Positions 1-10,626 of a DNA stretch of 64,000 nt are shown here, piece by piece (positions within the stretch are counted from its first letter, which is position 1; each line of letters opens with the position of its first letter). The notes beneath the pieces are model-generated. The model searched no databases. It worked only from the letters and a program-made list of their open reading frames with translations, and was not told the DNA's origin. Position numbers and translations under genes: made by a program. Source of the DNA: Warburgia ugandensis (Eukaryota; Streptophyta; Magnoliopsida; Canellales; Canellaceae); the NCBI GenBank assembly GCA_035236585.1, contig CP141137.1, positions 42,802,057 to 42,866,056 on the forward strand. Reading direction: 5' to 3'.

Positions 1-660
1 CCATACAAGCCATGAAGCCAAGGAGTTAAGCTAAGAAGCCATTAAGCCACATAAGCCAAAGTGAAATGAAACCAAATGATTGGAGGAGAATTATGATAAA
101 TGTCTAATTTTGTATAAAAATCATCCAATTTGATACCCATGTGTTACAACTTATAGGGGTAAATTAGGGTTTCTAGACTAAAATTCGTAACATATGCAAT
201 TTTGTAGGTCCATAGGCTAATCTGAGGTAAGAATGTGATTAATCATATTTTTTTAGGATTTAATTAAAAAAATTATCTTTTCGTAAGAAGAAAGATGATG
301 ATTCCGATGGTCTAGATCGATTGAGATGAACATTGAAGATCAAGATCAAAAGATCGAGTTAAAACCTAAGAATCATCATTCCAACAAAGACAAGATCATC
401 TTGTGGACTAGCACTGGATGCAATTGGAGCTAAATATTGCCAAAGTGGCCCATGGTATAAGTCATGCACTCCCATCACCTTTGCATGGAAGCCACTTATG
501 CCACCTTAGCCATATAAGCCATGTGAGAAAGTGGAAAGTTAAGGAATTCAAGACAAACCATTCAACCAAATCAAGCCAAGGGATGGAGCCAAGAAGTCAA
601 GCCAAGAAAGCTTCCCAAGCCAGCCACAAAGCCTAGCCAATGAAGGCTTCAAAGTTAGCC
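1..660. other. AT-rich spacer with AAGCCA-type low-complexity repeats
   Basis: No gene is supported here. The sequence is rich in short degenerate repeats built on AAGCCA (about 1-60 and 425-660) separated by AT-rich DNA. The 72-codon open frame at 418-636 consists of these repeats read through and has no recognisable domain. The stretch may be the flank or U3 part of the old repeat that follows, but I could not find a boundary. Confidence 0.5.
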
Positions 661-1130
661 ATCTAAGTCATCAAGCTAAGCTAAATGGAAGGCCAGGATT
701 GAATGAAATTTAAGAGGATAATCTATGAGATTTTAAGGGATATTTTGAATATAATTAAGAAAATCTTATTAAGATAAGTGGGAATGTGGACCAATAGTAT
801 GAGATGCACTATGATTTTTTCATTAATTTCCCTCTTTTTTATCACTTTCCGCCTCATCCCCAAGATGCACTACGATTTTCACTTTCCATTAAAGAGTCCT
901 AACTTTCTAAGACTCTCCCAATTTCCATTCCAACCATTCAACCAATCCAAACTCCATCCTAAACTAGTGAATCACCTTTCTCCCACTTGACCCCTCTTTC
1001 TTATTTGTTTCATCATCTTCACCATTCAATTTTAATCCAAAGGCTTCCATCATCTTCATCTATCCATATCTCTCTCTCCATAGAAATTCAATGTGAAACA
1101 CATCAAAGAGACGAGTTCCACATGAAACTC

Positions 1131-1139
1131 CTATAAATT
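1131..1139 (+). promoter_or_regulatory. TATA-box-like motif in repeat copy 1
   Basis: CTATAAATT is followed about 20 bases downstream by a pyrimidine-rich stretch, a layout typical of plant core promoters and of LTR promoters. It lies inside an old repeat, so any activity would be that of the repeat and not of a gene. Confidence 0.3.
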
Positions 1140-1801
1140 AGGAGTTTCTTTCCCCTCTTTGCCTCATCCACTCCACCAATATCCTTATTTCTCTATGTTA
1201 ACCAATCATCACGCATTCTACTATCCACCTCACTCTCTATCTCTTACCTCACCTTTCCACTCATCTTTCTATTTTCAAGGGTGTCTCAATGATTTTTATA
1301 AGGAGGAGATGCCCCCTCCTAAAAAGGTGGCACCTCCCAACTTGATTCCACATTATGTTGCCTAGGTTCCTCTTTTATCTTAACCCTTACATCCCATGCA
1401 TTTGATCTCCACCACACTTCTCTTAAACTCACCTTCGGAAAGTACCCAAATGAAATAAGAACTCAAGGGTTTTCAATGTGAAAAGAACAATTGGGAAGGG
1501 GGAGAATGCACCCTCCATGGAAGGAGGCGTCTCCACCCCTTCTTCCCTCCAAAGCACCTCAACGTTTCCTCCTTTAGGCAGCCCATCTTTTCCACCCTTC
1601 CATGCCTCCCTCATAATGGTATGTCATTTTTCTTGTCTATTCCATCCCTATATCTCTTCCTTGTATTTGTTTTCCTTGCCTTGGTTTCAAGAAGATTAGG
1701 TTAGTATATTGTTCTCTACTTTGCTTTTCTTTGATTTCACTCTCCTTCGCTTTTTCTTTGTTTTTGCCTTAAGATCTTGCTCCTATTTTCTAGATCCTTT
1801 A

Positions 1802-1867
1802 TCAATGATCCCAGCTTGTTCTTCTCTGGTAGTCATAGCCAAGAGAAGAGTAAACTTGGATCATTGA
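1802..1867 (+). other. Long imperfect hairpin, copy 1
   Basis: The arms TCAATGATCC (1802-1811) and GGATCATTGA (1858-1867) are exact reverse complements. The pairing continues inward to arms of 26 bases with 22 Watson-Crick pairs and two G-T pairs. The loop region contains TAGTCATAGCCA. A second hairpin at 3818-3879 has the same loop motif but different arm sequences that still pair. Function is unknown. Confidence 0.7.
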
Positions 1868-2320
1868 CCTTCCTCTTTGATTCACTATTTGTTATTTCTT
1901 GAGATCCATTTTGTTAAGAGTTATTTCTCATGCATAGTTCAATGCATCTAGCACCTTTTCTCTTAGATTCATTCCTAGGATATCTTGGCATGCCAATATA
2001 CTTGATTTTACAAGCATGAGAGTGTGTTGAAGTGGATATTTAGAGTAGATTCCATGTTCTTAAATTGAATGCAAATTCCAGCATCATGTATATGTTTTAT
2101 GCATTAAACTTTTTGGATGTAATTAGTATTGTTTCAATGAAACCAATTGACGTTCTTGTTTAAACTTGTTTACGGTAGTGAATAACTATTGAATTGAATG
2201 TTTTAATGCATACAAAGTCATGCTTTATGTGTTGAGTACTTGGAAATTAGAAATAGCATGGTGTTGGAATTCTCACCAACATAGAAATATCACCTTATTG
2301 GTGATTAATTCTTCACATTA

Positions 2321-2664
2321 TTTACTACTAGTCCAAGTTATTCTTTAGGAAATTAATTAATCTTTTAAGCTATGTATTTAATTCTTATATTAGTTTGCAT
2401 GATACTTAGTTAGAGGTCCATTGATTTTAGTCTATGTTTGCGCCATAAATCATGCGCTTAAACCCATGGATCGTGTGCGTGGTTTTAAGGTGTTTACTAT
2501 TGGTCCAAGTTATTCTTTAGGAAATTAATTAAGCTTTTAAGCTTTGTATTTAATTCTTAAATTAGTTTTCATGGTACTTAATTAGAGGCCCATTGATTTT
2601 AGTCTATGTTTGCGCCATAAATCATGAGCTTAAACCCATGGATCATATGCATGGTTTCAAGGTG
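2321..2664 (+). repeat. 172-bp direct tandem duplication
   Basis: Two adjacent copies (2321-2492 and 2493-2664) begin with TTTACTA and contain the same landmarks in order, including 'tagtctatgtttgcgccata', with roughly ten percent mismatches by eye. The duplication lies inside repeat copy 1 and has no coding potential. Confidence 0.85.
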
Positions 2665-3085
2665 TTTTCCTGTCATGTTTAGATGCTAGTTCTATTCATG
2701 CATTCCAGGTGAGATTAGTTTTGATTCATAGTTCATGCACATTGTTATGATTATCCATGCATCTTACTACTTTGTTTCATGTATTCTTTCTAGTTTAATT
2801 CCATTCATACCACTTGTTTACTTGTTTCCATAAGTATTATATGTTTTGATTTATTAGTTAGATAATTATTTTAGGTTTAGTTTGCACGTTTAACGTTTGC
2901 ATGTTAGGATAAAATCTCATTATCTTAAGTGGGTTAAGTAATTTAATGTAGGGACCACTAGTATAACATTCATTCAATTCCTTGTGGGATTGATCTCCAC
3001 ATGCGGTATTACTATAATTGATTTGTATGCTTGCAAGTTTAACTTAAAATACACAACAAAATTATATGCAATTATCTAGATGCTA

Positions 3086-4700
3086 AAACTATGGAATTTC
3101 AATATAATTAGTAAGGAATTATCATATGGGAAGACATGCATGTAAAGTGGACCAATGAGAGAATGGATCCCATCTCCAAATATCCATTTTTGTTTACTAA
3201 TTCTTATCTCTCTATATCTCCCTCTCCAACATGTGATGTTAAGAAGAGAATCACACATGGTTCATGTGTAATTTCCCCTCCTAAAACTCCATGTTCCATA
3301 CCACCTTCATTGTTCTCATTTTCTCCTATATTTCCTCTTCCAACTTCTTTCCTAAGTGTCCACATCTCTTTCCAATCCCTCATGAGATTCCCATCCCATT
3401 CCTACAGGCAATTGATATCTCACTCCTCTTTGTTTACAACGGTTTCCACTTTCTCATTGTAAACTCCATCTCCACTTCCTAAGTTTTATGGGTTTCCTAT
3501 TTTCCTATGGCTATCTTTTTTTCCCTTCTACTTAGGATTAGATCTTATCAAGTTTATAAGTGTAAGCCATGTATAAAAGAGGCTAGGGTTCACCATGAAA
3601 GAAAATATAGAGAAGGGGAGATGCCTCCACCTTGGCTTCTCTCCTTTAGAACTCCATGCTTACTTCCATTCTCACCACTCCAAGCTTCCTTCCTCTTTGT
3701 TTACAATCAATTTTCCAAGTTAGTTCTTACATATTTTCTTTCCATGTTGCTTTGCTTTGATTCCTTGCTCCATAAATTTTGTTCATGCAATTTAATTCTA
3801 GTTTTGGCTTTAGATCCTTGCATCCAAAGGTCACTAATCTCTTATAGTGATAGCCAAGAGATAGTAACCTTTGGATCAATTTATTGATTCCTTAAAGTTC
3901 TTGCATTCCTTGGTTTTCCATTGCTTATCATTCTGTTCTCATCTTTTTATTCCATTCCATCTCTATTTAACTCTCTTGTTCTTTTATTCTCTTTTGAGTT
4001 CACATGCATGCTAGCTTGGGATTTGATTGTTGGATTACTTTCAAGAAGGTTGAAGACAAGACTGGGTAATTTCATGTTGCGCACCCTTCTTTTGATGTTT
4101 CTATGTTTCATGTAATATGTGCACTCTTCATGTACAACTTTCAATTCAGTCAATTAATATGAATTATATGCAATATCCATGAATCTTTCAATTGATTTTA
4201 GACCATTGAATCTTACTTCTCAGGTTGTTGAATCTTACTCTTAATGCTTATTTTTCTACACATGCTATTCATTGTTTCATATGTTCCATTCTAGGTTGTT
4301 ACATGTAGATTTATTGCACCAATTTTTATTAATGTTTCATGCACACAACTCCATGCACCATGTGTGCTCTTCTTAAATCCCAATTGCAATTTTTGTTGCT
4401 TAGTTTAGTTCATATTTAGGTTGCATTAGTCATTGCCAAGTTTAGTTGCACCTTTAGTTTGGTTTACATAGTTTCAAATTCTAGTTTATAGAAAGTCACC
4501 ATTTCATTTCTATTTAAGTTTCCAAGTTGTTTTAATTTCCTAGATTAGGTGACAATCTATCTCTTTCTGGGTAGGATAGGTAATCTAAGAAAGATCCAAT
4601 CAACATAAAAATCCATGAGATTCCTCATGGGATCAACCTCACTCTCATACAATTACTATATTAATTCATGAAATTGTGAGTAATATTAAAGATACACCGG
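3086..4700 (+). repeat. Old LTR-like repeat, copy 2
   Basis: This is a second diverged copy of the family at 661-3085. The shared landmarks are AAGTGGACCAATGAG (3138), CT-rich tracts, the hairpin at 3818-3879 and a terminal 'catgggatcaacctcactct' (from 4627), similar to the end of copy 1. It lacks the 172-bp duplication and is about 800 bp shorter than copy 1. Open frames at 3136-3462, 3507-3887 and 3921-4115 are low-complexity and have no recognisable domain. Confidence 0.45.
3818..3879 (+). other. Long imperfect hairpin, copy 2
   Basis: Left arm 3818-3843 and right arm 3856-3879 are reverse complementary except for two single-base bulges and one mismatch, including ATCCAAAGGT against ACCTTTGGAT. 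The loop ATAGTGATAGCC closely matches the loop of the hairpin at 1802-1867, while the stem sequence has changed on both arms. Confidence 0.7.
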
Positions 4701-5559
4701 GTGACAAAAGAAAAAGGAAGGAGGTGGTGTGGAACTCAATGGAATGGAGTGTTGTACATGGGATGGTAAGAAGAATAAATGGAGATGAGGAGAGATGAGG
4801 TAGAAAGAAAGGGATTGGGGGGAAGGGACAGATAAAGGTGAGTGGGGAACGAAAAAGATAGAATGGAAAGGGAGAAAATAAAGAGAAAATGTGGGAAATG
4901 GAAATGTATAAGGGAGGAGGCATGGAACTCTGATGTGAGTACAGTGACATGTTCAAACAGTCTAGAAGAAAAGTAAATGATTGGATGGTGATTATTTTTC
5001 CACCTTAAAGTTTTACCTTGAATTCTCATGGAGTGGGTGGTGGCTAGGGTTTGTGGCTTTCTTCTGCTTCATTCTTAACCTTTGGATCAGCTTTCACCAT
5101 GGCTTTTTCTACTTCATTTCTCTCTCCACTTTTGGATTAGCATGCCTTAGAGTGAATGGCATGGATTCCTTTGGGATTTCCTTATCCATTGTATTTCTCT
5201 TTATTTTCCTCCCATCGCACCTTTATTTTCTCTAGCCAAGAATGGGACATCTCCACCATTGAAGTTGGATATTTTTCTCCTATTTTATAGATGGGTAGTC
5301 CACCAAAAACTCCACCAATGGGGCTTCAATATGATCTTCCTTATAGTCTTTCTTCTCATCAATCCATCCTTAGATGAGTTAATTCTCATTGATTGCAAAG
5401 AATATGTATAAACAAGGAAAGATTTTGGCCTTAAATGCTTGAAAAGTAAGGATGAGTTTCAACTATACATTTTAAGTAAATTGTCTCTCTCATTACTTCA
5501 TTTATTTTCTCACATTTTCTTCCTTATATTTCCCATATAAAAATGTGGAATTGAGTGTG
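4701..5559. other. Purine-rich then AT-rich repeat debris
   Basis: From 4700 to 4960 the + strand is strongly purine-rich. Its complement resembles the CT-rich leader tracts of the two upstream repeats, so it may be an inverted fragment of the same family. A TATA-like CTATAAAAT on the - strand (near 5284-5292) would suit that orientation. Open frames at 4666-4956, 4736-5029 and 4981-5235 are of biased composition (Ser/Pro/Phe/Leu) with no domain. No gene is called. Confidence 0.35.
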
Positions 5560-6190
5560 ACTCACCACCTTGCATGGAAGAAATCATGTGGCTCCTTAGG
5601 TGGTTCCATCTTTTGGTTGAGTAGGAGAGAGAGTGAGTGAAATAAACCTTCATGTGAGCCCCAGTCCTTTCAACTTATTTTGTTGCAAAAAAGCTCTCAC
5701 TATATGTGTATCCAATGTATGTGATTTGAGCTTCTGTTAAAAGCTTCCCAAGTGGTGGAATACTTGCAAACATGTATGCAAAATTATATTATTTTACTTT
5801 TAATAAGAGCACCTTTTTAGTATGGATAAGATTAATATTCTACTTAGGGTTTCTAATTGCTTTGACTTTGACAACAACATCCACTTACAATTCTGAGCTA
5901 ATGGACTTTATATTTATGGCACGTTGGGCCCATGATGTATCTTGGACTCTAAACTTGCTCTTTTAGGGTAATGATTGCCAAAAATACCATTTTCTCTCAT
6001 TTGTATCCTATATCTACAAAATGTAGAACTAACCCTAGTTACTTATGTTTAAGTCATTTTTTGGACTAAAATATGTTAAATATATAGGTATTACATGTCA
6101 TGTTTCTAAATATATCAAATTGACTTGAAAATGATGCCATTTCATGAATGGAAATGGCATTGTTTTACTAAGTCTTTGGCTAGAAAATCT
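5560..6190. repeat. Repeat also found near the right end of the window
   Basis: This segment resembles 63090-63610 in the same orientation. Shared landmarks in order are a GTGGCTCC or GTGGGTCC motif, GAGAGAGA tracts, ATATGTGT, a GGGCCC-containing block and CTTTTAGGGT followed shortly by ATTGCCAAAAATA. Similarity is patchy, so the copies are old. No coding sequence was seen. Confidence 0.45.
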
Positions 6191-7156
6191 GTCCATTGTT
6201 GGGATCTTTCTCTTAAGTTTTTTTTGGGTGTTAATAACATGTAATTACATGCATGAACCAGTACCTATAATTCTGAAGAATTGGGCTTGAAAACCCATAG
6301 AAAAATGGCATGAAAATGGGTCATTTTTAGGCCCAATTTTGGGCTACAAAATAGACCAAATCCATGTCCAATTTTGGGTAATTCAAACACATAATAAATT
6401 AGAAATTTTTGCATGGTTTTATCCATTCTTAAGTTAATTATAGGATTAATGGTGTGGATGATACAAATTGGAGGTTTTTCTTGGACTTAAGGAATCCTAA
6501 TTGTGGATCTTTTTTCGCATTCCCTACAAAATTGATACTAATACCTCACACATTTTGAGACAATTATAGTGAGGAAAAACTTAAGGAATTTTCCTAAGGT
6601 CTTCAAGCCTTGATTATACTTAATAAGTCCAATAACAAAGGAAATAAATTGATAACTATAAACTATTGAATTCATAATCTTTTGAATTGCAAACCCAAGA
6701 AAAATCTTTAGGGAGCACTTGGATTGTGTTAGAAATCACCAGAAACGTGCCATGGGAGTGTGTTAGAAGTCACCCAGTATGGGATTGGTGTATCACACTA
6801 CCATGGTATGTTTTAGAGAGTAAATTTCCATTGAAATGTTGAAATATGATGATGCTAATATGAGATAGCAAGGTGATTAAAATATGCCCACAAAACATGT
6901 AATTCAGTTACTCAAATTGAGTATACTTGGATTTAGCGCCTTAGGCCCACTCTAGGGTAAGATTTTGAACAAGTCACTTTGTTGAGTAAGTGGCACTTTG
7001 GAAAATGATCTTTCATCATAATAAGAACTATCTAATGTTTGAAATGATGAAAACATGACTATGGCCTAAGGCCCTAAAGAAAGTAAACCAACTTCACTAA
7101 GTGGCACCTATAGTCTAAGGACTGTTACCTTAGAACACTTGATAATAAGCAAGTGA

Positions 7157-7760
7157 CTAATTTATGAAATGATATATGAATGTCTTGGAAATGCTATGTG
7201 ATTGAGATGTGAAAGTTATGGAATGCCATAGAGGATAACATGTATATGACATGGTAAAGATACTTGAAATGATGCAAGAATGCCATGGAAATGCTATATG
7301 AATGACATATGAATGCTATGGAATACCATAGAGGATAACATGTATATGGATTGGGAATGTTACTTGAAATGATGCATGAATGACATGGAAATCTTATATG
7401 AATTTCATGTTAATGCTATGGAATACATATAGGATAACATGTATATGAAATGGGAATGTTACTTGAAATGATGCACGAATGCCATGGAAATGCTATATGA
7501 AAGACATGTGAATGCTATAGAATACTATAGAGGATGACATGTATATGACATGGGAATGTTACTTGAAATGATGCATGAATGCCATGGAAATGCTATATGA
7601 ATGACATGCAAATGCCATAGAATACAATAAATGATAACATGCATATGGCATGCAAATGTTACTTGAAATAATGCATGACATCATGGAAATGCTATGTGAA
7701 TGACATGGGAATGCTGTAAAATGTCATAGAGAATGACGCATATGTGCTATGGAAATGCCA
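7157..7760 (+). repeat. About 100-bp tandem repeat, six copies
   Basis: Successive units are recognised by ACTTGAAATGATGCA-like anchors at about 7262, 7362, 7461, 7561 and 7661, a spacing of 99-100 bp, with a sixth diverged unit before 7262. Each unit is itself made of short ATG-rich words such as AATGCTATGGAA. Copies differ by many substitutions, so the array is old. It lies in the presumed LTR of element E. Confidence 0.85.
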
Positions 7761-8128
7761 TAGAAATGATATGTTAATGTTATAAATATGCCATGAAAAA
7801 TGACATGTAATGACTGTAGAAATGCAATAAAAGTAACATAAAAACACTATCACAAAGTCATAGAAAAAGTTATCGTAATGCTCATACTATGCATTAGTAA
7901 CACATTGAACTTAATGTGAACCATCATGACAAATGATTGTAGATGTTGAATTGAAGTTATCATGGCTGTTTGGACAATCATCATCTTACTTGATTATGAA
8001 ATTGTATGAAAACATGTTCATGACCACCTAGCATATTAGTTGGTGATTGATAGAACCATTATTTGAGAACCGCTTGAAACTATGCTTTCATAGTATTTGT
8101 GGCTAAGTTATTACAAAGATTTCATACC

Positions 8129-8290
8129 TTGAAAAGCAATACATAGAAAAGCATTGAAAATCAATGCATAGAAAATTATTGAAAAGCAATGCTTAAAAAA
8201 GAATTGAAAATCAATACATATAAAATCTTAAAAGGAAGTGCATAGAAAGCTCTTGAAATGAAATACATTAAAAAGCTTTCAAAAGAAAGG
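8129..8290 (+). repeat. 25-bp minisatellite, six to seven copies
   Basis: Units start with TTGAAAAGCAAT or TTGAAAATCAAT and continue with ACATAGAAAA-like sequence, spaced 24-25 bp, from 8129 until the pattern fades near 8290. It is non-coding and lies in the presumed LTR of element E. Confidence 0.75.
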
Positions 8291-9556
8291 AATTGAAATG
8301 CCATGAAAAGTGATGCATCAAGGATGCTCTAGTTACAGATAGTGAAATGTGAAAGGCAATATGGCATGTAATGACTTCATTTGGCATGGATAGAAGAACA
8401 CCTTCATCTTAAAGGGGAAAGTGAGTAGTTGCATTCTAGTTTTATTTTGGCTTTTTGCTTTATGTTGTAATGGTTCTCAGACTTTTGTAAGTCCCACAGC
8501 ACTATGCTAGGAGATATAGAGTAATCCCTAACGTTTGACTTGATACCTACTCTTACACAAGACCCTGATATGGGAGTAGGTTTCATGAGGCTGCTCCTAG
8601 GATAAACTAATAACTCTGGTGAGGGCTGACTTGAAATCAGACTATGTGGATATCCAAGGCTTTGTGGTAGGTGACAGAAGTTGCCTAGAATAGTGGTAGC
8701 TCCACTAGCGTTGCACCAATATTTAGATATGATATGATATGCAAAACATGTACTAACATTTTGGTCATTTTTTTAGAGTAAGACTAGAGCTTGTTGCAAG
8801 ATGGTTGTGCCACTCAGTAGAGAGTTAGTACTTATTTTGGTTGTCGACTAACAAGTTGAGCCTGGGTGCATAGATATGATTAAAAATGGGGAACTTTTAG
8901 GAGTATGCCCCAATCTTTAAACTAGGTCATGCAATAGATATGATGATGTTTTACTAATCATCATCATTTAAATCGATATAGTTTAATGAAGACAATTTTA
9001 TGGACTATTTTGCATTCTTACACATGCATAAGTTTGCTCATAGGAACTCATGAAAGAACTACATGATATGAATGTACTTGAATACCTTCAAATCATGATT
9101 TTAACTCTTCCAAGTAGAACTTATTGACATGTTCTTGCTAGATCATTATTCTATACATGTATGTGTCGCATCCACATGCTTACATAGATATATAAATGCT
9201 TGTCATGCTTTTCCATTGGCACTGTTAGTGTTTTTTCAACCAAGCAATTGTCCTCATCCCTTGCCCACAATTTTAGGTGAGATTTTAGGAAGGTTAAGCT
9301 CTAAGGAGAAGGAGAAGGAGAAGGTGCAGTACATCTACTTAATATTGATGTAGGTTTAAGATTACTTAGCTAGTTCTAGATTTCTAGTAGACTTACTAGA
9401 TGATTGTAAATGTAACTTATGTTGAAACTTAATCTGACTATGATGGTTGTACATGGACTTTTAAGATGAACATTATGATGGTAGATTTATTTGAATTCTA
9501 CTACATTACTTATGATTTTCAAAAATGATTTTGGAAATTCAAGACCTTAAAGATTT

Positions 9557-9568
9557 TGGTACTAGAGC
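9557..9568 (+). other. Degenerate primer-binding site of element E
   Basis: TGGTACTAGAGC differs at three positions from TGGTATCAGAGC, the site complementary to the 3' end of initiator-Met tRNA used by many plant retrotransposons and seen intact in elements A, C and G of this window. It lies about 120 bases before the gag start, as expected. Confidence 0.5.
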
Positions 9569-9689
9569 TCATGTCCTACTACTATCAACTAGATCCACTA
9601 ATCATAAGAGCCAACTATTAGGGAGTCAAGTCTAAAAACCCTAAGAAATTAGTTGAACTAGAAACTTATAGGTGCTTTGTTGATTTTTG

Positions 9690-10626
9690 ATGCCTCCTAG
9701 GAGATGTAGATTAGATCTTCCAATTCCCATAGATATAGATTTACTACCATGGAGACCTAGGTAGATGCTGGGGCCTAAGGAGATGTAGTAGAGGATGTTG
9801 TAGAGCTCCTACTTCAACAAGTTAAGCAGTGACTACAAGCCCCAAGGAGAGTAGGGGAGCCTTCTATAGATGCAACAATAGAGGATGAGGGTCTCAAAGG
9901 GGACAATATTTAGGAGAGTTTAGGAGGATTGCTCCTAAGTTCTCAAGCATAGATGGGCTAGAGGTGGCGAAGACCTGACTTTATGAAGTGAAGAGGATAT
10001 TTACATCCATGGCTATACTGGAGCATTGACAAGTGGCAGTGGCTACTTTTGTTTCGACAAGAGATGTTGCAATGTGGTGGCCTATTACCTAGAGGAACTA
10101 CTTTGAGGGTAGTGATGTGCTAGCATGGGACAATTTCAAGACCATCTTTATAGATAGATCTTTCCACCTTATGTGCAGGAGAACATGGAGCTAGAGTTGC
10201 AGGGCACTAAGACTGTAGCTTCAATATGAGGCAAAGTTCAAATGTTGATGATTTATGTTGAATATTTGTACTTCTTAGTAAAAGGTAGGCCAAAACTTTT
10301 TTAAGGGCTGAAATTTAATTGAAGAGCTGGATACTTACATCCTATCCTACCATCATAGTTAGAGTAGTGGAACTTGCTTCCATATTAGAGAGAGATTTAT
10401 GAGATCCATTGTAGGATAGAGGTAGTTCTAGTGGCCCTAATTCTAAGACAATGGCGCGTAAGAAGAGGAAGTTCACAGTGAGGAAGACATTTGTATGGCC
10501 TTCAAAGCCACCAACTACTCAATTCAAGAGAAGAGAGGAGGTTCAAGGGAAGTTCAAGACATGCCAATACTTCCACCCAAACAGACCTTGTTATGTTACT
10601 ACCAATAGATCCTCTAGGTGTGGTTA
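9690..10626 (+). pseudogene. gag: Ty3/gypsy element E: gag remnant, cut by element A
   Basis: Gag is the retrotransposon capsid and nucleocapsid protein. The frame opens with Met-Pro-Pro-Arg-Arg, a common gag start in this group. Around 10040-10190 the fragments read VATFVSTRDVA-W-W and AWDNFKTIF, matching the conserved 'ATF..A..WW...AWDNFK..F' core of gypsy gag. Near 10440-10626 a basic segment leads into the zinc knuckle, of which only the first Cys and Gly codons remain before the insertion point at 10626. The knuckle continues at 25239 (GH....C) beyond element A. Stops and frameshifts throughout make it a pseudogene. The 75-codon frame at 10451-10678 is a chimera running from gag into the LTR of A. 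Confidence 0.75.

Larger units (their letters stand above)
661..3085 (+). repeat. Old LTR-like repeat, copy 1
   Basis: This pyrimidine-rich stretch resembles 3086-4700 in the same orientation and the same order of landmarks: a TGTGGACCAAT-like start region (near 785 and 3147), long CT-rich tracts, a long hairpin (1802-1867 and 3818-3879), and an end rich in 'gtgggattgatc' type sequence (near 2985 and 4635). A TATA-like CTATAAATT lies at 1131-1139. The layout of promoter, leader and end fits an LTR or other non-coding retroelement portion, but I could not define ends or target duplications. The short open frames inside are pyrimidine-tract artefacts. Confidence 0.45.
6191..9553 (+). repeat. 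Probable 5' LTR region of gypsy element E (start unresolved)
   Basis: A degenerate primer-binding site at 9557-9568 and a gag start at 9690 imply that the sequence immediately before them is the 5' LTR of the degraded element E. I could not find the TG start of the LTR; the 6191-6700 part may be ordinary spacer. The region contains the 100-bp array (7157-7760), the 25-bp array (8129-8290) and an AAGGAGAAGGAG tract near 9302. The open frames at 8404-8586 and 9129-9353 show no domain. Confidence 0.4.

Noticed and set aside
4666..5029. Two overlapping - strand frames rich in Ser, Pro, Phe and Leu
   Set aside because: Low-complexity pyrimidine tract of an old repeat with no domain.
7157..8290. 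A CRISPR-like array was considered because of regular spacing
   Set aside because: Units are tandem with no unique spacers, in a plant nuclear context; they are ordinary minisatellites.
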